In this document: positions 45,945-53,917 of the stretch, piece by piece
Layout: each line of letters opens with the position of its first letter
Position numbering within the stretch: position 1 is the first letter of the stretch
Assembly (NCBI RefSeq): GCF_020329435.1
Contig: NZ_JAGKJK010000008.1
Span: 186,001-250,000 of the forward strand
Length of the DNA stretch: 64,000 bases
From: Bradyrhizobium hereditatis
GTDB lineage: Bacteria > Pseudomonadota > Alphaproteobacteria > Rhizobiales > Xanthobacteraceae
Direction: 5' to 3'
Translations under genes and position numbers: made by a program
The notes under the pieces: model-generated
The model's database searches: none
Told to the model about the DNA's origin: nothing
What the model saw: only the letters and a program-made list of their open reading frames with translations

Positions 45945-46657
45945 GCAGGTTTGAAGCGTATTTTGGGCGGACGATGGCGGCGGTCGCCTTCGTTGTGACG
46001 CTGGCGTCGGCGTTTCCCGCGCTAGCGGAGACCGTCGAGGTGGCGCCCGGTGTGCAGGTAACAAAGCGAAGCTATCCCGCGCCGACCAACGAGCAGCCGT
46101 TCTTCGGGTTTGCGGCCAAGGATGCGGAGGAGAAGTCGGCTGACGAGAAGTTCGTGAGCGCTATCATCGCCGCAGCCGGCACGCGCGAAAAAGCGTTTGA
46201 CGAAACGACCAAGCGCGCCTGGCGGGCACTCAATACCGGCAAGATCCGCGAGGCCGCCGTGCGGTTCAATCAGGCGTTCCTGATTTCGCCGGAGGAGAGC
46301 AGCGTCTATCATGGCTTTGCCGTGGTCGCGCAATTTCGCTTCAATGATCTCGACGCTGCGGATGAGCTGTTCAAGATCGCGCTCAAGCAGCCCGATCCGG
46401 TGAAGGCGCTGAGGGCCGATTATGGCCGCATGTTGCTGATCGCCAAGCGGCCGCGGGATGCCGAGCAGGTGCTGGAGCAGGCGGTCAAGGATGCGCCCGA
46501 TTTCGGCGACGCCTGGACCAACCTCGCCGTTGCGCGCTACCAGAACGGCAATGCGTCGGCGGCCTGCGCGGCGGTAGAGGAAGCGTTCAAGCGCCGCCCG
46601 TCCAACAATTCCGGCCAGGATCTGATCACGGTGAAAAACGCGGCGCAGTGCAAATAG
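45941..46657 (+). CDS. Secreted tetratricopeptide-repeat protein
   Basis: This 238-residue protein has an N-terminal signal peptide (about 1-29: MAAVAFVVTLASAFPALAET) and then helical repeats with TPR-like spacing: ALNTGKIREAAVRFNQAFLI, RFNDLDAADELFKIALKQPD, RPRDAEQVLEQAVKDAPDFGDAW, and AVARYQNGNASAACAAVEEA. It should be a periplasmic scaffold. It starts in the ATGA overlap with rarA; an internal ATG at 45974 is an alternative. The function is unknown. Confidence 0.88.
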   Translation: MSRFEAYFGRTMAAVAFVVTLASAFPALAETVEVAPGVQVTKRSYPAPTNEQPFFGFAAKDAEEKSADEKFVSAIIAAAGTREKAFDETTKRAWRALNTGKIREAAVRFNQAFLISPEESSVYHGFAVVAQFRFNDLDAADELFKIALKQPDPVKALRADYGRMLLIAKRPRDAEQVLEQAVKDAPDFGDAWTNLAVARYQNGNASAACAAVEEAFKRRPSNNSGQDLITVKNAAQCK

Positions 46658-47156
46658 CTGGCGCGCAGCATAGCCGGCACGGCGCGGTAGCCATTCGCAA
46701 CGAGGCCGCGAACCGATTGAATCTGCCGTTCGGAGGACTTGCCAGAGTCGGCCATGGACCGATAGAGACCAAAGTTTGTCACGAAACTAGATGACGCGAT
46801 GGGCCAATTCCGGACTCATGCGTTGCAGCACCCTGCATCTTGTAGTCGATCACCTCGTCTGCGCGGGCAGCGCCGCGGGAAGATCGAGGCCGCGCATTCT
46901 AGCGGTCTTGAGATTGACGACCAGCTCGTATTTGGTCGGCGCTTGTAACGCGAGCACTTCCAGACAGCCTTGCATGACTAACTTGTAAGCTGACTTACCG
47001 CTGGCGACCTCTAATGTTCTGGTCAAATCCGCTTTGGACATTGGCGCGACTTGGTTTGAACGACGGTGCCGGATAGCGGTAGCGAATGCAGCAATCGATG
47101 CTTTGGAAAGGGTTATAGTCGCACGGCAATTCAGCCACGGAGATCGAGCCATCGCC
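46658..47156. other. Gene-poor gap with a decayed binding-protein remnant
   Basis: No intact gene is seen. The minus strand at about 46805-46965 carries a remnant described separately. The rest holds short frames without recognisable sequence. The 47157 gene's promoter should lie at its right end. Confidence 0.5.
46805..46965 (-). pseudogene. C-terminal remnant of an ABC-type substrate-binding protein
   Basis: Reading the minus strand gives LQAPTKYELVVNLKTARMRG, then LDLPAALPA, the conserved end of the ABC_sub_bind (TrpX-like) family. A one-base shift then restores ADEVID. Upstream of this there is no family match. It is a short, shifted relic of a gene common in Bradyrhizobium. Confidence 0.6.
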
Positions 47157-47699
47157 ATGCGCCGCGCCTCCCTGTTGCACGCTCTTACCACAGCCGGTCT
47201 GTTCTCTGGTCTGTTCCTCGGATCCAGCCTCATCTCAGATGCATCCGCCGCGACCGCGGGCCAGGCCTTGGCCGTCTCCGTCGACGATTTCAATTACATC
47301 GACACGTCGAACGAGCCCACCGATCAGACGGCCGTGCATGAAAAGCGATTGCGGGCTTTCATGACCGCGCTGCGGGACGACGTCACGGCAGACCGCCGTT
47401 TTGAGCTCGTGCCGTCCTCCTGCGCACCAAATTGTCCGACCGACGGACCGGCGTTGCGCGATCGGCTGCGCGCGGCGTCACAGGCCGGCACGCAGATCCT
47501 GATCATCGGCATCGTTCACAAGCTAAGCACGCTGGTGCAGGTGGTGCGGATTGCTGCTGTCGATACGACAGCCCAGCGCGTCGTGTTCAGAAAGTACTTC
47601 CAGTTCCGCGGCGACAATGACGAGGCATGGCAGCGGGCGGAGCGCTTCGTGTCGGAGGAGGTCCGCGACCGGCTGCTTCAAGGCAGATCGCAGCAATAG
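47157..47699 (+). CDS. Secreted DUF2380/DUF3280-type protein
   Basis: The 180-residue protein has a signal peptide (MRRASLLHALTTAGLFSGLF...ASA) and a mature domain with LAVSVDDFNYIDTSNEPTDQ, LRAFMTALRDDV, CAPNCPTD, GTQILIIGIVHKLSTLVQVV and FRGDNDEAWQRAERFVSEEV. I place it tentatively in the DUF2380/DUF3280 family, periplasmic and of unknown function. Start ATG 47157 begins the signal peptide. Confidence 0.8.
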   Translation: MRRASLLHALTTAGLFSGLFLGSSLISDASAATAGQALAVSVDDFNYIDTSNEPTDQTAVHEKRLRAFMTALRDDVTADRRFELVPSSCAPNCPTDGPALRDRLRAASQAGTQILIIGIVHKLSTLVQVVRIAAVDTTAQRVVFRKYFQFRGDNDEAWQRAERFVSEEVRDRLLQGRSQQ

Positions 47700-48072
47700 G
47701 CGACGCGTCTGAAATGGGGTCAATCGCGACCGGGTCGAGCCAGTAGCAAGTCCGGCCAAGTCCGCTATGCCGCAGAAAGCGGAAGTAAGCATTCGTGGCA
47801 CGGCCACGGGGCGCTGTCGGTTGCTGGCGCTGCTCGAGAGGTGATTCAAGCTTCGGAACCGAAGCCTCGAATCATGTGCTACGAACTCGGCGATTACGAC
47901 TGGACCGCCCATCAACCGATACTTCCGAACAAGCCTCGCGGCGTTCGGCGCGTAAATCACCGTCGCCTGCTCAATCGCATCCTTGTGCTGCGTTCAGGTG
48001 CACCATGACGCGACCTGCCGGAGAACCACGGTCCCCCCGCACCAATTTGCTGCGTGCTGATGAGTCCGCGCC
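47700..48072. other. Gap with a degraded IS5-family transposase fragment
   Basis: No intact gene is seen. The right part contains the transposase relic at 47874-48062. The left part, 47700-47873, shows no recognisable feature. Confidence 0.5.
47874..48062 (+). mobile_element. IS5-family transposase N-terminal remnant
   Basis: ATG 47874 opens MCYELGDYDWTAHQPILPNK, PRGVRRVNHRRLLNRIL, VLRSGAP, then an in-frame TGA where the family has Trp, then RDLPENHGP. The match to the conserved N-terminus of IS5-type transposases (YEL.D.EW, LPNKPRGV.RV, RSGAPWRDLPE) is clear. The Trp stop and a missing FW pair show decay. No terminal inverted repeats could be found. Confidence 0.75.
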
Positions 48073-48672
48073 CTAGCGGCTTTCCTTACCGAGCAGGAGA
48101 TCAATCGTATGTGCGGCGATCTTCCGAAGCTGGGCCTCATCGCCGAACGCGCGCTCGAGCACTGCCAATCCGCGCGTGACGGTTGCGATGTGTAACGCCG
48201 CGATCTCAGGCGCTCCGCTGAACTCGCCTCGCTTCTTGCCCTCGGCAAGAGCTTGCTCAATCAGACCGGTGGCGCGAGCGACCAGATCCGCAAACGCCTG
48301 GCGCGCGTTCTCGTCCAGCCCTTCGCCTTCGCCTGACGCTAGCTCCATCAGCCCGCGTGTGGTCGGACATCCGCGGGGCGGGGAGCCGGAACGGAAGTTC
48401 CTTATCGTGACGTCGAAAAACGCCGTGAGCCGCTCGCGCAGCGTGCCTGCTCCGAGCGCCTTTTGCAGGCTGCTCAGATATTTGTTCGCATAGCGTTCGT
48501 AAGCGCAGAGAAACAGCGCTTCCTTGCTGCCGAAGGCGTTGTAGAGACTGCCGCGCTGCACGCCCGCATCGCGCGCGATGTCCGAAAGCGACGTGCCGCG
48601 CACGCCCTTGCGCCAGAATTGATCGAACGCGATGCGCAGGACGGTGTCGTGGTCAAACTCGCGCGGTCTCAA
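48073..48672 (-). CDS. TetR-family transcriptional repressor
   Basis: The 199-residue repressor carries a TetR helix-turn-helix at residues 10-55 (VLRIAFDQFWRKGVRGTSLS, IARDAGVQRGSLYNAFGSKE). I chose TTG at 48672, six bases past TGAGGAG, because the product then starts RPREFD, where TetR proteins of this type begin; an ATG at 48738 would add 22 residues that match nothing. The helical C-terminal domain is of the type that binds small hydrophobic ligands. It is divergent from the tautomerase gene, with two inverted repeats between. Confidence 0.9.
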   Translation of the reverse strand: MRPREFDHDTVLRIAFDQFWRKGVRGTSLSDIARDAGVQRGSLYNAFGSKEALFLCAYERYANKYLSSLQKALGAGTLRERLTAFFDVTIRNFRSGSPPRGCPTTRGLMELASGEGEGLDENARQAFADLVARATGLIEQALAEGKKRGEFSGAPEIAALHIATVTRGLAVLERAFGDEAQLRKIAAHTIDLLLGKESR

Positions 48673-48723
48673 TTCTTGCTCCTCAGTTCCGAAAATCCTG
48701 CTTCTAACGCGGCCAAATAGTAT

Positions 48724-48738
48724 TTGACGCGTCGTCAA
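48724..48738. promoter_or_regulatory. Inverted repeat 1, candidate TetR operator
   Basis: TTGACG at 48724-48729 and CGTCAA at 48733-48738 form a perfect 6-bp dyad with a 3-base centre, in the short region between the TetR and tautomerase genes. Confidence 0.55.
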
Positions 48739-48745
48739 GAATATG

Positions 48746-48766
48746 TTTTTGATATCGTGTCAAAAA
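48746..48766. promoter_or_regulatory. Inverted repeat 2, candidate TetR operator
   Basis: TTTTTGA at 48746-48752 and TCAAAAA at 48760-48766 form a perfect 7-bp dyad with a 7-base spacer. Its size is close to a TetR-type operator. The dyad lies 7 bases right of the first one. Confidence 0.6.
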
Positions 48767-48851
48767 CTACTTAGCCCATTTCGCCGATGAGGTGAAGCAC
48801 CCGTGCGAGAACCGCCGCACGGGTGAGGGCCGAATGCAAAAGGATTTCGCG

Positions 48852-49229
48852 ATGCCTCTCATTCACATCTCCCTGCGCGCCGGAAAGCCGGAAGCCTACC
48901 GGCAGGCGGTCTTCGACAGTCTCTACCGCGCCATGCGCGAGGCGCTGGGCGTGCCCGAAGACGACCAGTTCATGACCATCAGCGAGCATGACGCCGCGAA
49001 CTTCCGCTACGGCAATGCCTTTGGCGTCAGGCGCAGCGATGATCTCGTGTACATCCAGATCACCGTGTTCGACACGCGCACCGCGGAGCAGAAGAAGGCG
49101 CTGTTCCGGCGGATCGCGCAATTGCTCGGCGAGCGTCCCGGCATCCGGCCTGAGGACGTATTCGTGAACATCCTCGATGCCGCGAGAGAGAATTGGTCCG
49201 TCGGCCACGGCCTCGCGCAGTTCGCCTGA
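48852..49229 (+). CDS. Tautomerase-superfamily protein
   Basis: The 125-residue protein begins MPLIHISLRAGK, placing a proline directly after Met as the amino-terminal catalytic base of the 4-oxalocrotonate tautomerase superfamily. It then has YRQAVFDSLYRAMREALGV, DQFMTISEHDAANFRY, VYIQITVFDTRTAEQKKALF, and ENWSVGHGLAQFA, matching the Tautomerase_2 group. ATG 48852 is required to expose Pro1; in-frame ATGs further up would hide it. The substrate is unknown. It is probably controlled by the divergent TetR repressor. Confidence 0.92.
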   Translation: MPLIHISLRAGKPEAYRQAVFDSLYRAMREALGVPEDDQFMTISEHDAANFRYGNAFGVRRSDDLVYIQITVFDTRTAEQKKALFRRIAQLLGERPGIRPEDVFVNILDAARENWSVGHGLAQFA

Positions 49230-49279
49230 GGCTGCGTAGGGCCGGCGACGTCCGCCGGTGCGGGGCAGCGCGGCGAAAG

Positions 49280-50224
49280 CTATTTTCCGGTCTTCACGAA
49301 ATCCAGAATTTCGTCGGCAAGACGGGATTCGACCGCGTTGATCGCATACACTTCCGACATATGACTGTGCTGTGGCAGCAGGAGCGCACGTGCGCATCCG
49401 CTGGCGCGTTTGCAACTGGCTTGCCTCGCGCGGTCGAATTGCAGGATGAAGCCTTCAGGATCAAGTTCGGCGACAGCGATCATCAGGGGGATGTCGGTCG
49501 TCGCCAGACCCTGCAGCGAGGAACGTTCGGCGTAGCGCGCGGGATCATCGCCGAAATAGGCGCGCTGGCCGTCTGCGAGGGCCATCGCAGTCAGGTCGTA
49601 AATGCCCGAGATCATGATCGCGCCGGCCAAGCCGCCGCCCTTCACGTTGTGAAATTCGGGATGCGATACGTAGGTTGCGACGTGAACGGCGCCCGCGGAA
49701 TGTCCCATCAGGTAGATGCGCGCGGGATCGCCGCCGCGTTCGCCGATGTTGTCCGTGACCCATCGGACCACGCTGGCCATATCCTCAGCGCCCGCCGGCC
49801 AGGGTGCTTGCGGAGCGAGGCGATAGGTGGCGTTCACGCCGATAAAGCCGTTCTTCACCGCCCACAGCATGATGTTGTCATAGAACGGGCTGGTCGGTGT
49901 CCTGCGCTTGTTGCCGCCCACGAATGCACCGGCATGTATGTAGATCAGCACCGGCCGGGTAGATGCAGCCGTCTCCGGCACGAAAACATCGAGAAGGTTG
50001 CGATCCGCCGGACCGTATCTGATGTCCCGCTCGACCTTGACGCCCTGATACGGTTCCTTCTGCTGCAGTGGCTCGAACAGTGCGGCCGTCCTGGGCGGAT
50101 CGATGACCCGGCCGAGTTCGAGCAGCTTCCAGACGAGATCCTCCGACATCGGGGATGGCTGAGCGGAAGCCGCGCTCGCGATGAGGGCTGCAATCACCGT
50201 GAGTGCCGCTCTCGAAAAGGACAT
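49280..50224 (-). CDS. Secreted alpha/beta hydrolase (esterase/lipase type)
   Basis: The 314-residue enzyme has a signal peptide (MSFSRAALTVIAALIASAAS...). An oxyanion region IYIHAGAFVGGNKR, nucleophile elbow MGHSAGAVH, acid ELDPEGF and a terminal His in LPQHSHMSE give a full Ser-Asp-His set. It is probably a periplasmic carboxylesterase of the hormone-sensitive-lipase-like group. ATG 50224 follows GGAG; an in-frame ATG at 50236 adds four residues. The substrate is unknown. Confidence 0.9.
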   Translation of the reverse strand: MSFSRAALTVIAALIASAASAQPSPMSEDLVWKLLELGRVIDPPRTAALFEPLQQKEPYQGVKVERDIRYGPADRNLLDVFVPETAASTRPVLIYIHAGAFVGGNKRRTPTSPFYDNIMLWAVKNGFIGVNATYRLAPQAPWPAGAEDMASVVRWVTDNIGERGGDPARIYLMGHSAGAVHVATYVSHPEFHNVKGGGLAGAIMISGIYDLTAMALADGQRAYFGDDPARYAERSSLQGLATTDIPLMIAVAELDPEGFILQFDRARQASCKRASGCARALLLPQHSHMSEVYAINAVESRLADEILDFVKTGK

Positions 50225-50352
50225 AGGATACTCCATTCGCGTTCCGCATCGGGCTCACCATGGCCGATCTTTAGGCCGATTTGTACCGGATTCACCGTGA
50301 CGATTCCCTGCTTTTGCGCTACCGAAAAGCTCACCTTTGGAGCCAGAGCCGG

Positions 50353-51570
50353 ATGAGCCGCCGCGACCGAAAACCGCTAAACAAGTCGCGCACTTCAGGC
50401 GATCGCCCGAAGCGAGCACAGCCCTTGCGCAACCGCAAGCCGGGAGGGTACGTGCAAGGCGATCGGCCGCCAGCGCATCGTCAGGGCGGCAAGCCCGCGC
50501 GGATTGCCGAGCCGCGGCGGGAAAAGCCGTCCCATGTGGCGGCCGAGCCCAAGCAGGCCAACGCCGAGTTGCCGTTACCTACGAAAGTGCAAACCGTCGT
50601 CGTCACCGGCGACGAAAACAACATGCGCGTCGACCGTTTCCTGGAGGCGCGCTTTCCCGGCCTGTCGTTCTCCCACATCCAGCGCATCGTCCGGAAGGGC
50701 GAGCTGCGCGTCAACGGCAAGCGGGCCGACAGCAAGGACCGGCTGGAAGAAGGCCAGAGCGTCCGCATTCCGCCGCTGCGGCTCGATGCGCCGAAGGGCA
50801 CTGGTCCGCTCTCCGAGGCAGCGACCAAGACGCTGCAGGCGCTGAAGGACATGACGCTGTTCGAAGACGCCGACGTCCTGGTGCTGAACAAGCCTGCGGG
50901 CCTTGCCGTGCAGGGCGGCTCCGGTATCACGCGCAATGTCGATTCCATGCTGGAAGTGATGCGCGATGCCAAGGGGCAGAAGCCGCGGCTGGTTCACCGG
51001 CTGGATCGGGAGACATCAGGCTGTCTTCTGATCGCAAAGACCCGCTTTGCCGCCACCGCGCTTACCGGCTCGTTTCGCAGCCGCTCGGCGCGCAAGATTT
51101 ACTGGGCATTGGTTGCCGGCGTGCCGAAGCCGAAGCAGGGCCGCATCTCGACCTATCTCGCCAAGGAAGAGAGCGAAGAAGACAGCATCATGCGGATCGC
51201 CAAGCATGGCGAGGAGGGTGCAAGCCACGCGGTGACCTATTATGCGGTGGTCGAGACCTCGGCGCAGAAGCTCGCCTGGGTTTCGCTGAAGCCGGTCACC
51301 GGGCGAACACACCAGTTGCGCGCCCATATGGCCCACATCGACCATGCCATCATTGGCGATCCCAAATATTTCAACAAGGAGAACTGGGACCTGCCGGGCG
51401 GCCTGCAGAACCGGCTGCATCTCCTGGCACGTCGGCTCGTGATTCCGCATCCGCGCGGCGGCGTGATCGACGTCAGTGCGCCGCTGCCGCCGCACATGCT
51501 GCAATCCTGGAATCTGCTGGGGCTCGAGGCCGACCGGTTCGACCCCATCGAGAACGCGCCGGAGGAGTAG
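50353..51570 (+). CDS. RluA-family 23S rRNA pseudouridine synthase (RluC-like)
   Basis: The protein is about 405 residues long. An N-terminal Arg/Pro/Lys-rich region of some 90 residues precedes an S4 domain (MRVDRFLEARFPGLSFSHIQ, VRKGELRVNGKR) and the catalytic domain with Asp in LVHRLDRETSGCLLIAKT. The C-terminal PVTGRTHQLRAHMAHIDHAI completes the family. Enzymes of this type modify 23S rRNA uridines. The long basic N-terminus is an addition relative to E. coli RluC. ATG 50353 was chosen as the first Met; the frame runs further up. Confidence 0.93.
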   Translation: MSRRDRKPLNKSRTSGDRPKRAQPLRNRKPGGYVQGDRPPAHRQGGKPARIAEPRREKPSHVAAEPKQANAELPLPTKVQTVVVTGDENNMRVDRFLEARFPGLSFSHIQRIVRKGELRVNGKRADSKDRLEEGQSVRIPPLRLDAPKGTGPLSEAATKTLQALKDMTLFEDADVLVLNKPAGLAVQGGSGITRNVDSMLEVMRDAKGQKPRLVHRLDRETSGCLLIAKTRFAATALTGSFRSRSARKIYWALVAGVPKPKQGRISTYLAKEESEEDSIMRIAKHGEEGASHAVTYYAVVETSAQKLAWVSLKPVTGRTHQLRAHMAHIDHAIIGDPKYFNKENWDLPGGLQNRLHLLARRLVIPHPRGGVIDVSAPLPPHMLQSWNLLGLEADRFDPIENAPEE

Positions 51571-51674
51571 GGCGGGGCAGCCTTTCAAGCCGCGCGCGCA
51601 GCAATATCGATCAAAGCGGCGTCGTGCAGTTCCGGTAGCGTGCGGGACGAAGTTGTCTCGGAAAGGCTTTGCTC

Positions 51675-52895
51675 ATGACCCGCCATTGGCTCAGCGCTGC
51701 GCTTCTCTCCTGTGTTCTTGCTGTTTCGCCGGGCGCCGTCGCGGAGGCGCAGACGCTGGTCTTGAAGGGAGGCAGCGTCTACGCCTCACCTGACGCAATG
51801 CCGATCTCCGATGCCGTGATCGTGACATCAGCTGGTGTCATCGCCGCCGTCGGACGCGAAGGTGAGGTCCAGATTCCGCCTGATGCGCGCGTGATCGATT
51901 GCTCAGGCAAGACCATCGTCGCAGGCTTCTGGAACAGCCACGTCCATTTCACGGAAGCTGTATGGAAGGATGCCGGCTCCGTGCCCGCCGCGCCGCTGGC
52001 CGAGCATATGCAGGCGATGCTGACACGCTGGGGCTTCACCACCGTATGGGACCTTGGTTCAGACGGAAGAGATACCCTGGCGTTGCGCCGCCGGGTCAAC
52101 TCCGGCGAGGTGCCGGGTCCGGACATTTATACCGCGGGCAGCATCTTCCCCAGGGATGGCCATCCGGCCTATCTCCCGGCTGAGATGAAGCTGCCGACGG
52201 CTTCGACGCCCGAGGAAGCCGCACAATGGGCACGCACCTTTAACGACGTCGGCCTTGACGGTGTGAAACTGTTCACCGGCTCCTTCAAGGGCACCGGCAA
52301 GCCGGTCGTGAACATGGATCCGGCGATCGCCAAGGCGGCCGTCGATGTCGCGCATGCCGCGGGCAAGCCGGTGTTCGCCCATCCGCAGAACATGGCGGGC
52401 GTGGACGCCGTGATCGCGGCCGGCGTCGACATCATGGCTCACAGCGCGCCCGGTGAACCCGCCTATTCGCCCGAGCGGCTCGCGCGCTTCAAGCAGCAGG
52501 GCATTGCGCTGGTTCCGACGCTGTCGCTGTTTGCAAAGCTCCCAGTCGCGCCCGAGATAGCCGCGCGTCTCGTTGAAACGACCGTCAATCAGCTCAAGGC
52601 GTTTTCCGACAATGGCAGCCCGGTCTTGTTCGGCACCGATGTCGGCTTTACCAACCAGTATGACACCACGCTCGAATACGAACTGATGCGCCGGGCGCTT
52701 TCCGAACGGCAGGTGCTGGCATCGCTGACGACGAACCCGGCGAGCTATTTCAAGGCCGCAAAGAAGGGGCGGGTCGAGAAGGAATTCGATGCCGACCTCG
52801 TGGTGCTCGACGGCGATCCCATCGCCGACGTCCGCAACCTCGCCAAGGTCGCCTACACCATCCGCGCCGGCAGGGTGATTTATCAGAGGCCGTGA
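51675..52895 (+). CDS. Secreted amidohydrolase-family protein
   Basis: The 406-residue protein has a signal peptide (MTRHWLSAALLSCVLAVSPG...AEA). It carries the HxH metal ligands in WNSHVHFTEAVW, a Lys and His in GVKLFTG and FAHPQNM, HSAPGEP and Asp in FGTDVGF, as in the imidazolonepropionase-like amidohydrolases. The C-terminal EFDADLVVLDGDPIADVRNL is the family signature. It probably hydrolyses a cyclic amide or peptide substrate in the periplasm. The start ATG 51675 was chosen over an in-frame TTG. Confidence 0.93.
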   Translation: MTRHWLSAALLSCVLAVSPGAVAEAQTLVLKGGSVYASPDAMPISDAVIVTSAGVIAAVGREGEVQIPPDARVIDCSGKTIVAGFWNSHVHFTEAVWKDAGSVPAAPLAEHMQAMLTRWGFTTVWDLGSDGRDTLALRRRVNSGEVPGPDIYTAGSIFPRDGHPAYLPAEMKLPTASTPEEAAQWARTFNDVGLDGVKLFTGSFKGTGKPVVNMDPAIAKAAVDVAHAAGKPVFAHPQNMAGVDAVIAAGVDIMAHSAPGEPAYSPERLARFKQQGIALVPTLSLFAKLPVAPEIAARLVETTVNQLKAFSDNGSPVLFGTDVGFTNQYDTTLEYELMRRALSERQVLASLTTNPASYFKAAKKGRVEKEFDADLVVLDGDPIADVRNLAKVAYTIRAGRVIYQRP

Positions 52896-53069
52896 ACTCG
52901 CGCCCTTGTCGAAGGTCGCGATCCATTGCAGGGAACCGGCCGAACGGCCGCTCGTGAAACCAACATCACAATTGGCCGACGCAACGGCCTCATCAGCTTT
53001 ATTTGCATCCACCGTTATCGTATTGTCAGACCTGAATTATTACTCGATCTTGGCAAGCTGAATCACGAT

Positions 53070-53843
53070 ATGCGTGAACTATTCGATGAAGTCGCCGGAC
53101 ACTCGCCGCTCGATCCGCAGGAGGCGGTGCGCCGCGCTACGCGCGCGCCCCAGCGCAAACGCTTCTACAAGGAAGCCGGCATCGTCGCGGCGGATGGCGG
53201 GTTCTCTGTGACGCTGGACGGCCGACCGATCCGCACGCCGTCCGGCCGCCAGGTCGTCGCCCCGACCAGCGGCATCGCCGACCAGATCGCCGCCGAATGG
53301 AACGCGCAAGGCGAGACCATCGATCCACTGACCATGCCGTTGACGCGCTTTGCCAACTCGGTTGGCGAGGTCACCGATCGCGTCGATGCCGTGGCCGACG
53401 ATGTCGAGAAATATCTCGGCTCCGATTTGCTGTTCTACCGCGCCGGCCATCCCGAGGCGCTGGTCGCCCGCGAAGCCGCGCAGTGGGACCCCGTGCTGTC
53501 CTGGGCCGCGACCGAACTTGGCGCCCACTTCATCCTGTCCGAGGGCATCGTTCATGTGACCCAGCCGGAGCAGGCGATCAACGCCGCGCGCAGCGTATTT
53601 CCGGCCGACCCCTGGTCGGTGGCGGCGCTGCATGTGGTGACGACGGTGACAGGCTCCGCACTGCTGGCGCTGGCGCTTTGGCGCGGGGCCATGAAATCCG
53701 ACGACGTCTGGGCGGCCGCCCATGTCGATGATGACTGGAACATCGAGCAATGGGGCGCCGACGAGGAAGTTACGGCCCGCCGTGCGGCGAGGTTCGTCGA
53801 TTTCCGGGCTGCGGTGACTATTTTGGAGTCCTTACGGGCCTGA
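53070..53843 (+). CDS. ATP12-family F1-ATPase assembly chaperone
   Basis: The 257-residue protein belongs to the ATP12 family, which in mitochondria helps F1 alpha-subunit assembly and is common in alphaproteobacteria. PQRKRFYKEAGIVAADGGFS, VTLDGRPIRTPSGRQVVAPT, ADQIAAEWNAQGETIDPLTM, PLTRFANSVGEVTDR and YLGSDLLFYRAGHPEALVAR are the conserved run. ATG 53070 (MRELFDEVAGHS) is the best start. Confidence 0.93.
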   Translation: MRELFDEVAGHSPLDPQEAVRRATRAPQRKRFYKEAGIVAADGGFSVTLDGRPIRTPSGRQVVAPTSGIADQIAAEWNAQGETIDPLTMPLTRFANSVGEVTDRVDAVADDVEKYLGSDLLFYRAGHPEALVAREAAQWDPVLSWAATELGAHFILSEGIVHVTQPEQAINAARSVFPADPWSVAALHVVTTVTGSALLALALWRGAMKSDDVWAAAHVDDDWNIEQWGADEEVTARRAARFVDFRAAVTILESLRA

Positions 53844-53917
53844 ACGCCTCCGGTCCGGTTAAGGAGAGGTTTACGGCGCCGGGTTAGCCTTCTTGACCCT
53901 GGCCGAGACCTCAAACC

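Noticed and set aside
47874..48062. In-frame TGA in the IS5-type fragment as a selenocysteine codon
   Set aside because: The TGA replaces a conserved Trp and adjacent codons are missing. No SECIS-type hairpin is seen. Decay explains it.
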